This document shows positions 35,217 to 44,580 of a stretch of DNA of 64,000 nt, piece by piece. This stretch comes from Paraburkholderia sabiae (GTDB lineage Bacteria > Pseudomonadota > Gammaproteobacteria > Burkholderiales > Burkholderiaceae), in contig NZ_CP125295.1 in the NCBI RefSeq assembly GCF_030412785.1, forward strand, positions 5,208,001 to 5,272,000, in the 5' to 3' direction. The notes below the pieces were generated by a model. That model saw only the letters and a program-made list of their open reading frames with translations, did no database searches and was not told the origin of the DNA. How positions within the stretch are numbered: position 1 is the first letter of the stretch; each line of letters starts with the position of its first letter. The position numbers and the translations under genes are program-made.

Positions 35217-35645
35217 TCATGAGAAATAGCGTCCGAGTCCTTCCAGCGCTTCCGTCCATCCACCGCGATGCGAGTCGCGCGCGGCTTCATCGAAGAACCC
35301 TTCATGCGTGAGCGTCAACCACGTACCCACGCCATCTGCCTTCAGCGAAAACGTGACGATGGACTCACGTTCGGGCGTCGAACGAAATGCCCATGTGTAG
35401 ACCAGTTTTTCGTTGATGACGACTTCGCGGAACACGCCGCTCACGTCGTGGATTTCGCCATCGAGCGCGTGCATGACCATGTGAAAGCGCCCGCCCACTT
35501 TCAATTCCATCTCCGACAACACCACGTCACAGCTGCCGGGATGCAGCCACTTCACGATCTGCTGCGGGTCCGTCCACGCGCTGAAGACTTTTTCCGGGGA
35601 CGCGCTGATGTGTCGCTGGAGCGTGAGACTGGGGCGGGCGGACAT
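35217..35645 (-). CDS. SRPBCC-domain protein (AHSA1/START-like)
   Basis: This single-domain protein of 142 residues has the AHSA1 signature start ISASPEKVFSAWTDPQQIVKWLHPG and the end GFFDEAARDSHRGGWTEALEGL. It forms a hydrophobic ligand cavity; ligand unknown. ATG 35645 has GGAGGA nearby. Its first 94 bp lie inside the 3' end of the ArsR gene in another frame. SRPBCC/ArsR pairs are a common two-gene unit, with the ArsR protein controlling both. Confidence 0.9.
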   Translation of the reverse strand: MSARPSLTLQRHISASPEKVFSAWTDPQQIVKWLHPGSCDVVLSEMELKVGGRFHMVMHALDGEIHDVSGVFREVVINEKLVYTWAFRSTPERESIVTFSLKADGVGTWLTLTHEGFFDEAARDSHRGGWTEALEGLGRYFS

Positions 35646-35974
35646 GCGGTTTCCTCCACGTAGGCGGCCAGTTGATCGAGCGCTTCGGCCCAGAACTGCT
35701 GATAGTGCTGCAGCCACGACATCGCCTGCTCCATCGGCGCGGCCGCAAGACGGCACGCCACCGTGCGGCCCGTCTTCGTGCGCGTGATGAGGCCGGCATC
35801 CGAAAGCACGTCGAGATGCTTCATGACGGCAGGCAAGGACATCGAAAACGGCTCGGCCAGTTCGGAAACGGAAAGATCGTGGCGAGCCGACAGACGCGCC
35901 AATAGCGCACGCCGCGTCGGGTCGGCGAGCGCGGCGAACGTGCGATCGAGGGCGGCATCCTGAAACTTAACCAT
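35552..35974 (-). CDS. ArsR-family metal/effector-sensing repressor
   Basis: The 140-residue protein has a winged HTH at about 10-85 (FAALADPTRRALLARLSARHDLSVSELAEPFSMSLPAVMKHLDVLSDAGLI). There are no clustered cysteines at the usual metal sites, so it is likely not a metal sensor. The final 30 residues are basic and overlap the SRPBCC coding sequence by 94 bp, longer than the short overlaps normal for such pairs. First gene of the set ArsR, SRPBCC, DUF899. Confidence 0.9.
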   Translation of the reverse strand: MVKFQDAALDRTFAALADPTRRALLARLSARHDLSVSELAEPFSMSLPAVMKHLDVLSDAGLITRTKTGRTVACRLAAAPMEQAMSWLQHYQQFWAEALDQLAAYVEETACPPAPVSRSSDTSARPRKKSSARGRTRSRS

Positions 35975-36075
35975 GAGGTTAAGTGTAGAACGCGGGATCG
36001 CGATGTCAAGAATGGATGTGTCTGCGACCGCTTTTTACTTTTGATTTGCGTTGCATGTCGCAGACATCGGCCGGA

Positions 36076-37485
36076 TCAGATCGCCCAGCCGCCGAGATAG
36101 AACACAGCCAGCACGACCGCGATCGCAACGGTGCCGACATTCAGCTTGCGCCACTCGCCGCTCACGACGCGGCCGATCACCAGCGTGCAGAAGCCGAGCA
36201 TGATGCCCGTCACGATGTTCGCCGTCAGCACGATGAACACGGCGCACACGAGACCGGACATCGAATCGACCATGTCGTCCATATGCAGCTTGCTCACGCT
36301 CGACAGCATCAGCAGGCCGACGTACATCAGCGCGGGCGCGGTTGCATATGAAGGCACGAGCGCGGCGAGCGGCGAGAAGAACATCACGACGAGGAACAGC
36401 AGACCGACGACAGCCGCCGCGAGACCCGTCTTCGCGCCCGCCGCGACGCCGACCGTCGATTCGATATACGCCGCTGCCGGCGCACCGCCCATGAAGCCCG
36501 AGAAGATCGAACTGAGCGAATCGGCCGTCAGCGCGCGGCCGCCGTTGATGATGCGGCCGTTCTCGTCGAGTTGGCCCGCCTGCCCCGCAACCGCGCGGAT
36601 CGTGCCCGTCGCGTCGAACACGGCCGTCATCACGAGCGCCAGCACGCTCGGCAGCACGGCGAGCGACAGCGCGCCCTTGATGTCCATCGCGCCGATCAGC
36701 GACGCATGCCCCGGCGCACTCAGCGACGGCAACGCGAACACGCCATGAAACGCGACAGCGGGATCGAGCAGCAACGCGAGCGCCGAGATCGCGACGATCA
36801 CGATCAGGATCGAGCCCGGCACGCGACGGCGCACGAGACCGAAGATGGCGGCGAGTCCGCCCACCGACATCAGCACAGGCAGCGACGTGATATGGCCGAG
36901 CGAGACGGGCAGCCCCGGACCCGGATTCTTCACGACGAGACCCACGTCATTCGCTGCGATCAGCAGCAGAAAGAGCCCGATGCCGATGCCCGTGCCATGC
37001 GCGACGCCCGCAGGCAGATTGCGCAGGATCCACGAACGCACGCCCGTCACGGAGATCGCGGTGAACACGAGGCCCATCAGAAACACGGCGCCGAGCGCGA
37101 CGTTCGGCTGCAAGCCCTTGCCGAGCACGAGGCCGAACGCAGTGAAGGCCGTCAACGAAATCGCGCAACCGATCGCAATGGGCAGACGCGCCCAGATGCC
37201 CATCAGCAGCGAGCCGAACGCCGTCGTCAGACACACGGCGACGAATACCGCGCTGGTGTCGAAGCCCGCCTTGCCGAACATGCCGGGCACGACGAACACG
37301 GAATAGACCATCGCGAGAAAGGTCGTGATGCCGGCGACGATTTCCTGTCGTCCCGTACTGCCGCGCGCGGTGATGTCGAAAAAGCGGTCGATGAAGGCCG
37401 CGTTGGAGGCCGTCTGGCCGTTGCGAGTGTCGTCGAACGCCTCGCTGCCGGCTTCCGCGATGCTCTGGGCCTGGGGTTCCATCAT
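36076..37485 (-). CDS. NCS2/AzgA-type purine permease
   Basis: The 469-residue permease begins with the AzgA signature [32 protein letters not shown] and has the [16 protein letters not shown] loop (AzgA proteins carry ExxxGxxxGGRTG). Twelve to fourteen hydrophobic helices are visible. It likely imports adenine, guanine or hypoxanthine with protons. The start is ATG 37485, with AAGGAGG upstream; an ATG one codon later is equivalent. Not close to purine catabolism genes. Confidence 0.88.
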   Translation of the reverse strand: MMEPQAQSIAEAGSEAFDDTRNGQTASNAAFIDRFFDITARGSTGRQEIVAGITTFLAMVYSVFVVPGMFGKAGFDTSAVFVAVCLTTAFGSLLMGIWARLPIAIGCAISLTAFTAFGLVLGKGLQPNVALGAVFLMGLVFTAISVTGVRSWILRNLPAGVAHGTGIGIGLFLLLIAANDVGLVVKNPGPGLPVSLGHITSLPVLMSVGGLAAIFGLVRRRVPGSILIVIVAISALALLLDPAVAFHGVFALPSLSAPGHASLIGAMDIKGALSLAVLPSVLALVMTAVFDATGTIRAVAGQAGQLDENGRIINGGRALTADSLSSIFSGFMGGAPAAAYIESTVGVAAGAKTGLAAAVVGLLFLVVMFFSPLAALVPSYATAPALMYVGLLMLSSVSKLHMDDMVDSMSGLVCAVFIVLTANIVTGIMLGFCTLVIGRVVSGEWRKLNVGTVAIAVVLAVFYLGGWAI

Positions 37486-38065
37486 GATGAGTGCCTCCTT
37501 TATCAGCATGCTGAAACGGCGGCCACACTCGGGCTCGCCGTCATCAGGTTCGTCTCGTTGAGTAGTGAATGTGTGTTGCTTTCCTGAACTTTCCGTCTGG
37601 CGCAGGTGCGCATCGTCCTCGTTACGGCGGGTAATCCGTCGTCGGACGATCGAATGACATCGCGTACCGTTTTCACCAGCCCACGACACACGCTCACGCC
37701 GTTCTTTTTATGCTGAAGCGAAGGTTAGGCGAATCGAAATATATCTCCCATCGCAATAAAAACATGCCGCGCATGTCGCAATGCTTATATCGTTTGAAGC
37801 ATGGGAACGATGGCCGCCGACCCGGGTGTTAACACCTACGCTTGCGGCATGCATAAATGCGCTCTCAGAGCCGCTCCACGCGGCCCGCGCACGCCCGATC
37901 AAAGCAGACGAAACAAGGCCCTTTCAGCGTCACGGGTTAAACTCTCGGCAAACCTAGCCTTTAACGCATTGCCGGCGAGGCTTTCGATGCCTGCGTGAAC
38001 GACTGGATCGTTCCTTGCGACCGCATCGGCATCGACCCGCCGCCCTGGCCACGGAGTCCCTCTTG
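37486..38065. other. Divergent intergenic region
   Basis: These 580 bp between the purine permease and the lipoprotein gene are relatively AT-rich at 37720-37800. They hold the promoters of both genes. I see no purine riboswitch and no gene. Confidence 0.45.
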
Positions 38066-39103
38066 ATGAATGGCGGTTTCCTACGTCCAGCCTTCCGTCT
38101 TTTGCTGTTGGCCGTTTTTGCGGCCCTTGCCGCCATGATGTCGGGCTGCAGCCTGTTCGGACCGACCGAGCAGCCGCCTGCGCCCATCACCGAAGCCACC
38201 GTGACGCCGCTCGTGGTGCCCGCTCTCGAGCCCGCCTCCGAACCGGAGCCCGCCGAAGCGCCTGAACCCAAAGAGCCGAAGAAGCCGCGTCCGCCCGTCG
38301 TCCGCCCGCACAAGCCCGAGCCGCCGCCGCCCGTCGCTGCGCCCGCGCCGCCTCCGCCGCCGCCCGCTCCCGCGCCCATCATCGTGATGCGCACGCTCGA
38401 TCGCAATACGATGCACGGTCTGCTCGACAGCGAAGTGCAGAAGTCCGACGGCAAGGTGCTCGGCCGCGCCGTCGACATGACGGCCGACGCGAGCGGCACG
38501 CCGCGCCAGATGATCGTCAATCTGCAGGGCTTTCTCGGCATCGGCGATCGCAAGGTCGGATTTCCGTGGACCGCGTTCCGCTTCACGCCGACTGCGAAAG
38601 GCGCGCCCATCACGATCACGACGCCGCCGAACCAGCTCGCCGCGACGAACCGTCCGAAGCCGTCGGCCTCGCTTGCGACGCCGCTTGCGGGCGGCGTCAC
38701 GGCCGCGCCTGCCGTGCCTCCTGGCCAGATGGAACTGATGGACGCGGATGTCGAGCGTCCGAACGGCGGCAAGGTGGGCCGCGTGATCGACGTGCTGATC
38801 GATGCGAACGCGCAGCCGCAGGCCGTGGTGCTCGACGTGAGCGGCATCATCAGCCCGGATCGACGGACGATTGCCGCGAACTGGTCAGCGCTGCGCTTCG
38901 TCACGAAGGACAAGACGCTGCGTCCGCTGATGGATCTCAACGACGCGCAGATCAAGGCGTCGCCATCGTACGAAACGGACAAGCCGATTCGTGCCGTCTC
39001 GCCGGCGCCGCCTCCTGCACCGCCACCCGTCGCCGCGTCTTCTGCGGCCACGGGCCCCTCGTCGTCCGCTGCGGCGGCCTCAACCGCACGCACTTCACGA
39101 TGA
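38066..39103 (+). CDS. PRC-barrel lipoprotein
   Basis: The 345-residue protein has a signal peptide and lipobox MMSGC (Cys at about 28), then a proline/glutamate-rich linker (about 35-105). Two PRC-barrel-like domains follow (about 108-185 and 215-290), both of the GKVLGRAVDM / GKVGRVIDVL type. An alanine/serine/proline tail ends it. It is probably anchored in the outer membrane facing the periplasm. The stop overlaps the start of the following MFS gene as ATGA, so the two are translated together. Confidence 0.85.
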   Translation: MNGGFLRPAFRLLLLAVFAALAAMMSGCSLFGPTEQPPAPITEATVTPLVVPALEPASEPEPAEAPEPKEPKKPRPPVVRPHKPEPPPPVAAPAPPPPPPAPAPIIVMRTLDRNTMHGLLDSEVQKSDGKVLGRAVDMTADASGTPRQMIVNLQGFLGIGDRKVGFPWTAFRFTPTAKGAPITITTPPNQLAATNRPKPSASLATPLAGGVTAAPAVPPGQMELMDADVERPNGGKVGRVIDVLIDANAQPQAVVLDVSGIISPDRRTIAANWSALRFVTKDKTLRPLMDLNDAQIKASPSYETDKPIRAVSPAPPPAPPPVAASSAATGPSSSAAAASTARTSR

Positions 39104-40371
39104 CGAGCCGTTCCATGGTCAACGCACGCAGTCTCCGCGCCCTCGACTGGCTCAACTTCTTCGTCGCCAACGTGCAGACGGGATTCGGGCCGTTCATTGC
39201 TTCCTACCTCGCAACCCATAAGTGGACGCAGGGCGAAATCGGACTCGCCCTCTCCGTCGGCACCATCAGCGCGATGGTGAGCCAGGTGCCAGGCGGCGCC
39301 GCCGTCGATGCGCTGCGCAACAAGAAAGGGGCCGCCGCCTGGGCGATCATCGCGATCATCCTGAGCGCCGTGCTGCTCGCCGCGAGCCCGACCGTGCTGC
39401 CCGTGATGGCCGCGGAAGTTTTCCACGGCTTTGCGAGCTGCATGCTCGTGCCTGCGATGGCGGCGATCTCGTTCGCGCTTGTCGGACGCCAGGATCTCGG
39501 CGACCGGCTGGGGCGCAATGCGCGCTGGGCGTCGATCGGCAGCGCGGTCGCGGCGGGTCTGATGGGTTTGTTCGGCGAATACTTCTCGGCGCGCGCGGTG
39601 TTCTGGCTGACGGCGGCGCTGGCGGCGCCTGCGCTGATCGCGCTGTCGATGATCACGATGCCCGAGCATCATCATCCGCCCGCGAACGCCCCCGCGAAGA
39701 AAGAGCACGACGAAGCCGAAGAGAAGGAATCGATCTTCGAACTGCTGCGCGACCGGCGCATGCTGGTTTTCGCGGCGTGCGTGGTGCTGTTCCATTTGTC
39801 GAATGCGGCGATGCTGAATCTCGCGGCAGGCGAAGTGACGGCGGGCATGGGCGACAACGTGCAGCTGGTGATTGCCGCTTGCATCATCGTGCCGCAGGCG
39901 ATCGTCGCGATGCTGTCGCCGTGGGTTGGGCGCACGGCGGAGCGCTGGGGACGCCGGCCGCTTCTGCTGCTCGGGTTTTCTGCGCTGCCGTTGCGCGCGC
40001 TGCTGTTTGCGGGCGTGAGCAGCCCGTATCTGCTCGTGCCTGTGCAGATGCTCGACGGCTTGAGCGCCGCCGTGTTCGGCGTGATGCTGCCGTTGATTGC
40101 CGCCGATGTGGCTGGCGGTAAGGGGCGTTATAACCTGACTATCGGGCTTTTTGGCCTCGGGGCCGGGATTGGGGCTACCTTGTCTACAGCCGTCGCCGGG
40201 TTTATCGCCGATCGGTTTGGTAGTGCTGTTAGCTTTTTTGGACTCGCTGCGGCCGGGGCGCTTGCTGTGTTGCTCGTTTGGGTCGCTATGCCTGAGACCC
40301 GCGATGCGGGGCGGGGTTTGCAGAAGGAGCCTGCGGCTGGGGATGATCGTTCGCTTAAGCGGGCTGAATAA
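39100..40371 (+). CDS. MFS transporter
   Basis: The 423-residue transporter starts LRALDWLNFFVANVQTGFGPFIASYLATHKW and has about 12 helices. A charged central loop (KKEHDEAEEKESIFELL, near 205) separates two six-helix halves. It resembles the family of MFS exporters with no assigned substrate often found beside lipoproteins. The last 250 bp are markedly T/G-ending in codon choice. The stop is four bases from repeat copy C. Confidence 0.88.
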   Translation: MTSRSMVNARSLRALDWLNFFVANVQTGFGPFIASYLATHKWTQGEIGLALSVGTISAMVSQVPGGAAVDALRNKKGAAAWAIIAIILSAVLLAASPTVLPVMAAEVFHGFASCMLVPAMAAISFALVGRQDLGDRLGRNARWASIGSAVAAGLMGLFGEYFSARAVFWLTAALAAPALIALSMITMPEHHHPPANAPAKKEHDEAEEKESIFELLRDRRMLVFAACVVLFHLSNAAMLNLAAGEVTAGMGDNVQLVIAACIIVPQAIVAMLSPWVGRTAERWGRRPLLLLGFSALPLRALLFAGVSSPYLLVPVQMLDGLSAAVFGVMLPLIAADVAGGKGRYNLTIGLFGLGAGIGATLSTAVAGFIADRFGSAVSFFGLAAAGALAVLLVWVAMPETRDAGRGLQKEPAAGDDRSLKRAE

Positions 40372-40383
40372 GGTTTTTTGTCT

Positions 40384-40411
40384 GCGACGCTAGTCGCCTG
40401 TTTTTGTTTTT
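40384..40411 (+). terminator. Terminator at the left arm of repeat copy C
   Basis: GCGAC-GCTA-GTCGC, then CTGTTTTTGTTTTT: a Rho-independent terminator reading out of the MFS gene, beginning 13 bases after its stop. Confidence 0.65.
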
Positions 40412-40494
40412 GGCTTTCGCTGGCATCCGCGTATTCGTATCGGTTTGCTAGTGTTGCCCCTGTGCGGGGCGGCACCTACTTTTCTTTGCCGCGG

Positions 40495-41771
40495 TGTACA
40501 GACTGGAGACATGGTTGACACCTGTACGGGGACATCGTTGACACCTGATGGTCAGGGTTTGGGAGTCTTCAGGTCAAGTTTTGCGACCCGCTGATGGGCG
40601 AACCAGATCTCGATCACCCCGTCTTCCTTCTCGCTCATGCGGGCGGCTACCTGCAGCCCCTTGAGCGCGATCGACAGCTTCAGTTTCTGGCCGCGCAGGC
40701 GCACCACGCCGCTGGCATTGACCCGCAACACTTCATCGCCGGGGCCGTATTCGGGCTCGGGCACCCGCTCGGGCATCGCGCGCAGGCTACACGCGTAGCG
40801 CGTGATGGGCGTGGCCATCCCGAGTGCCTCGTGCGGACGTTCGACGTTGTACACGTGCCGCCAGCGATCCAGTGCCTGCTGCATGTGCGCATGTGTGCTG
40901 AAGGCCTGCCGGTCCAGCACTTCGGCCTTCAGCGTGCGGTGAAACCGTTCGTCCTTACCATTGGTCTGCGGGTGATACGGCCGGCTGTAGCTCACCAGGA
41001 TGCCCAGCCGGATCAGCCAGACCGCGAGTTCGGTGAGCTGCCCCGGCGCGCTGGGCGAGCCCCACGGCGCGCCGTTGTCGGTGTTGATGCGCGCGGGCAG
41101 CCCGTAGCAGCGGAACGCGCGCTCAAGCTCGGCCTGCACGACCTGTGTGGTCGTACGCGAGCAGGCGCTCAGCACGAGGTTGTAGCGCGAGTGATCGTCG
41201 ATGACCGTCAGCGGCATGCAGCGCCCATCCTTCAGCGTCTGGACGTCGCCCTTGAAGTCCATCTGCCACAGCAGGTTCGGATGCGCGTGCTCGAAGCGCT
41301 GCCAGTGCTGGCGCTGCTGCGACGCCTGTTCATCGATGAGCCCATGGCGGCGCAGGATTTCGGTGATCGTGGCGGGCGCGGGCACCTCTGTCTCGCCCAG
41401 ATCCTTCAGGCGCCGTTCGATCTTGCGTCCGCCCCAGCCATGTTCGCGACGCAGTTCCAGCACCCGCGCTTCGATGTGTTCAGGTGAGCGCAGGGGGCTG
41501 TGGTGCGGGCGTCGGGAGCGGTCGGCCAGCCCGCCGGGGCCTTCGGCCTTGTGACGGTCCAGCCACTTGTAGCCGGTCTGGCGGCTGATCCGGTAGCGCC
41601 GGCATAGCTCGCTGAATGACAGGGCCTGTGTGGCGGCCAGGCTGACGAATTCTTCGCGGAGATTCATGGTGTTTTTTGCTTCCCAGGGCATGGTTGAATC
41701 CGGGCGTTTGATTACCCGAAAGTGTCAACCATGTCCCTGTACACCTGTCAGCTATGTCTCCAGTCTGTACA
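40495..41771. mobile_element. IS481-type insertion sequence, copy 2 (1277 bp)
   Basis: Equal in length to and almost identical with 14607-15883, same orientation. Its outer 17 bases are perfect inverted repeats here. A six-base duplication CCGCGG flanks it (40489-40494 and 41772-41777), again the four-base hairpin loop plus one stem base each side. The transposase gene is intact. Confidence 0.93.
40552..41691 (-). CDS. IS481-family transposase, copy 2
   Basis: A 379-residue DDE transposase with the same triad Asp145, Asp205 and Glu248 as copy 1. It differs from copy 1 at about four residues (Ala188 to Glu, a Gly to Glu and a Cys to Pro in the MPGRVPEPEYGCGD block, and Ala to Thr near the end). 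Both could be active. Confidence 0.95.
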   Translation of the reverse strand: MPWEAKNTMNLREEFVSLAATQALSFSELCRRYRISRQTGYKWLDRHKAEGPGGLADRSRRPHHSPLRSPEHIEARVLELRREHGWGGRKIERRLKDLGETEVPAPATITEILRRHGLIDEQASQQRQHWQRFEHAHPNLLWQMDFKGDVQTLKDGRCMPLTVIDDHSRYNLVLSACSRTTTQVVQAELERAFRCYGLPARINTDNGAPWGSPSAPGQLTELAVWLIRLGILVSYSRPYHPQTNGKDERFHRTLKAEVLDRQAFSTHAHMQQALDRWRHVYNVERPHEALGMATPITRYACSLRAMPERVPEPEYGPGDEVLRVNASGVVRLRGQKLKLSIALKGLQVAARMSEKEDGVIEIWFAHQRVAKLDLKTPKP

Positions 41772-41854
41772 CCGCGGCAAAGAAAAGTAGGTGCCGCCCC
41801 GCACAGGGGCGACGCGTGAAGTACGGATACGAAATCGCGGATGCCAGCCAAAAG

Positions 41855-41888
41855 CAGCAAAAAAACCAAATACTGGCGACTGCGTCGC
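41855..41888 (-). terminator. Terminator at the right arm of repeat copy C
   Basis: Minus-strand reading out of the MHS transporter gene: GCGAC-GCA-GTCGC, then CAGTATTTGGTTTTTTT. This mirrors the left-arm terminator. Confidence 0.6.
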
Positions 41889-41901
41889 AGACAAAAAAAC
41901 C

Positions 41902-43251
41902 TTAATCGATAGGCTTCCCAGCAGTCTCACGAACAAACGGCAGAGCCAGAAGAGAAACCACGCCACATCCAATCAAATACCACGCCGGCGCAAGCGTACT
42001 ACCAGAAAGCTGAATCAACCAGGTAGCAAAAAACTGTGCAAACCCACCAAAGATAGAAACACCGAGACAATAAACAATCGACATCCCGGTCGCGCGAATC
42101 TCACGCGGAAACATCTCAGGCAGCATGACGATATTAGGCACAGCCGTAAACGCAACAAGCACGCCGAGCCCGGCAACAACACCGAGCAGCACAGGCACAG
42201 TAGGCACAGCATTAATAACCATAAAAGCGGGATACACAGCAGCAATCAACAACACGCGCGAAATCCAAAGCACGCGCTTTCGCCCATACCGATCCGACAA
42301 CGACCCCGCAAACGGCGAACAGATCACCGTAACAAACGCGGCCGTCCACGACGCCCACAATGCCAGCGACATCGGCAGATGCAGAATCTTGATCGCATAC
42401 GTCGACAGATAAAACAGCACGATGTAATTCGCCGCCGTGCCGCCAATCGTCGTCACCACACCCGCAGCAATCGAGCGCAAATGCGTGCCGAAAATCTCAC
42501 GCACAGGCCTCGCGACGGCCGCGGCTTCGAGCACGGATGCATCGCCAGATGAAGAAGCAATCGGCAGCGTTTCGTCCAGATGCTTCCGGATATACACGCC
42601 GATCGGCCCCATCGCCATGCCGATCACGAACGGCACACGCCAGCCCCAGCTTTCGAGCGCATGCGTCGACAGCATCGCGGCCAGCGCGACGCCCAGCAGC
42701 GAGCCGACCACCGTGTTCAATCCCTGGCTCACGAACTGCCAGCTGCCGTAAAAGCCACGCGTACGGTCGCTGCCGTACTCCATCAGCAACGACGTCGATG
42801 CGCCGATCTCGCCGCCCAGCGCAAAGCCCTGAATCAGCCGCGCAAGGATGATCAGCGCGGGCGCGGCCAGCCCGATCGATACATACGTCGGTGCGAACGC
42901 GATGATCGCCGAGCCAAGCGTCATCAGCCACAACGTGAGGCTCATCGCGGCCTTGCGTCCCGCGCGGTCCGCGTACGCGCCGAGCACCACGCCGCCCACC
43001 GGCCGCATGATGAAGCCGACACCGAACGTGCCGACCGCGAGCATCAGTTGCGTGAGCTGCCCCTCCACCGGGAAATACAGCTTGCCGATGATCGTCGCGA
43101 AGAAGCTGTAGATCGTGAAGTCGAAGAATTCGAGGCCGTTGCCGAGCGTGATCGCGGCGATGGCTTTCGCGTGACTCGCGCGCTGCGGTTGCACTTCACT
43201 CGTCGATGCGCTGTCGTCCGGCGTGGAGGTCGATGCGGCTGTGTACGTCAT
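41902..43251 (-). CDS. MFS transporter of the metabolite:H+ symporter (MHS) family
   Basis: The 449-residue transporter has the MHS signature LGNGLEFFDFTIYSFFATIIGKLYFP in helix 1, GGVVLGAYADRAGRKAAM in loop 2-3 and QGFALGGEIGASTSLLME in helix 5. This subgroup moves carboxylates such as citrate, alpha-ketoglutarate and dicarboxylates or betaines with protons. It is 19 bp downstream of an M20 peptidase gene on the same strand, suggesting uptake of the peptidase's substrate. The last 350-400 bp switch to T-rich codons. Confidence 0.9.
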   Translation of the reverse strand: MTYTAASTSTPDDSASTSEVQPQRASHAKAIAAITLGNGLEFFDFTIYSFFATIIGKLYFPVEGQLTQLMLAVGTFGVGFIMRPVGGVVLGAYADRAGRKAAMSLTLWLMTLGSAIIAFAPTYVSIGLAAPALIILARLIQGFALGGEIGASTSLLMEYGSDRTRGFYGSWQFVSQGLNTVVGSLLGVALAAMLSTHALESWGWRVPFVIGMAMGPIGVYIRKHLDETLPIASSSGDASVLEAAAVARPVREIFGTHLRSIAAGVVTTIGGTAANYIVLFYLSTYAIKILHLPMSLALWASWTAAFVTVICSPFAGSLSDRYGRKRVLWISRVLLIAAVYPAFMVINAVPTVPVLLGVVAGLGVLVAFTAVPNIVMLPEMFPREIRATGMSIVYCLGVSIFGGFAQFFATWLIQLSGSTLAPAWYLIGCGVVSLLALPFVRETAGKPID

Positions 43252-43269
43252 GTCCGTCTCCCGAACGCG

Positions 43270-44442
43270 TCAGACGAGAAACGCCTGCGCAAGACGCACC
43301 CAGTAGGCAGCGCCTGTCGCGAGGCAATCGTCGTTGAAATCGTAGCCGGGGTTGTGCACCATGCAGCCGCCCTCGCCGTCTCCGTTGCCGATGATCAGAT
43401 ACGAACCCGCACATCGTTCGAGCATGAACGCGAAGTCTTCGCTGCCCGTCAGCGGCTGCATGTTCGCGATCAGCCCATCGTCGCCGACCCAGTCGCGTGC
43501 GATCTGCGTGGCGAACTGCGTCATCTGCACATCGTTGACGAGCACGGGATAACGCCGCTGATAGTCGATCTCGGCGCGCGCGTTGTACACGGCCGCTTGC
43601 GCATGCACCACTTCCTGAATGCGCGTCTCCAGATAGTTGCGCACTTCGGGCTTCAGCGCGCGCACGGAGAGACGCATTTCCGCCGACTCGGGAATCACGT
43701 TGGGCGCCTCGCCCGCGTGAATCGCGCCGACGGTGATGATCGCCATGTCAAGCGGCCCGACGTTGCGCGACACGATGGTCTGCAACGCGAGCACGATCTG
43801 CGCGCACACGACGACGGCATCGACGGCCTTGTGCGGCATCGCGCCATGGCCGCCGCGCCCGATCACCTTGATGATGACCGTATCCGACGACGCCATGAAC
43901 GAGCCCGGCAGAAAGCCGAACTTGCCCGTCGGAAAACCGGGCATGTTGTGCATTGCGAAAACGGCGTCGCACGGAAAGCGCTCGAAGAGACCGTCTTCGA
44001 TCATTTTCTTCGCGCCCGCGAGGCCCTCTTCGGCGGGCTGAAAAATCAGGTTCAGCGTGCCGTCGTACGAACGCTCCTGCGCAAGATGCTTCGCTGCCGC
44101 AAGCAGCATCGCCGTGTGGCCGTCGTGGCCGCATGCGTGCATCTTGCCGGGCAGCTTGCTCGCGTACGGCAGGCCCGTCTGTTCGTGGATCGGCAACGCA
44201 TCCATATCGGCGCGCAGGCCCAGCTTGCGCGTGCCGCTGCCCACTTTCAGTTGCCCGACGACACCCGTCTTGCCCAGTCCACGCGTGACCGTGTAGCCCC
44301 ATTCAGTGAGCTTTTCTGCGACCAGATCGCCCGTCACGTGCTCTTCGTACGCAAGCTCGGGATGCGCGTGAATGCGGCGGCGCAGCGCAATCATTTCTTC
44401 TTCGAGACCGGCGATGCCGGCGGGGATGACCATCGTGTTCAC
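43270..44442 (-). CDS. M20 amidohydrolase (hippurate hydrolase/aminoacylase-like)
   Basis: The 390-residue metalloprotease-fold enzyme has ACGHDGH at 103-109, PAEEG at 136-140 and the lid domain insert at about 190-300. It belongs to the IAA-amino acid hydrolase/hippuricase group that cleaves N-acyl or N-aryl amino acids. The start is GTG 44442, which has GAAGGAG with good spacing; the ATG at 44433 is too far from it. It is encoded with an MHS transporter and divergent from a LysR gene, so the three likely form one regulated unit. Confidence 0.91.
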   Translation of the reverse strand: MNTMVIPAGIAGLEEEMIALRRRIHAHPELAYEEHVTGDLVAEKLTEWGYTVTRGLGKTGVVGQLKVGSGTRKLGLRADMDALPIHEQTGLPYASKLPGKMHACGHDGHTAMLLAAAKHLAQERSYDGTLNLIFQPAEEGLAGAKKMIEDGLFERFPCDAVFAMHNMPGFPTGKFGFLPGSFMASSDTVIIKVIGRGGHGAMPHKAVDAVVVCAQIVLALQTIVSRNVGPLDMAIITVGAIHAGEAPNVIPESAEMRLSVRALKPEVRNYLETRIQEVVHAQAAVYNARAEIDYQRRYPVLVNDVQMTQFATQIARDWVGDDGLIANMQPLTGSEDFAFMLERCAGSYLIIGNGDGEGGCMVHNPGYDFNDDCLATGAAYWVRLAQAFLV

Positions 44443-44580
44443 GCTGCTGTCTCCTTCGGATGTCTGTGAACCCAGCATAGCCAACCGTTTTTTTGACGGG
44501 CAGGCGTGAAACGGTTACGGTGGCAACCAGCAGTTGCCACTTGCGATGCCACCCGCGCCGCCAACTTCGATCCGTCCGAC

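Larger units (their letters stand above)
40372..41901. repeat. Palindromic intergenic repeat, copy C (single, IS-interrupted)
   Basis: This is the simple form of the repeat: one core hairpin with symmetrical outer arms, lying between convergent genes. The core stem CCTACTTTTCTTTGC (40475-40489) and its partner (41777-41791) are separated by an IS inserted in the loop. Outer arms each carry GGCATCCGCG and a GCGAC/GTCGC hairpin, so the uninterrupted element would be a near-perfect palindrome of about 250 bp. Confidence 0.88.

Noticed and set aside
36076..38065. Purine riboswitch before the AzgA-type permease
   Set aside because: No aptamer-like three-way junction sequence or terminator pair could be recognised in the upstream region.
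37954..39795. Minus-strand frame of 613 codons over the lipoprotein and MFS genes
   Set aside because: It is arginine/histidine/glycine-rich low-complexity sequence antisense to two well-supported genes.
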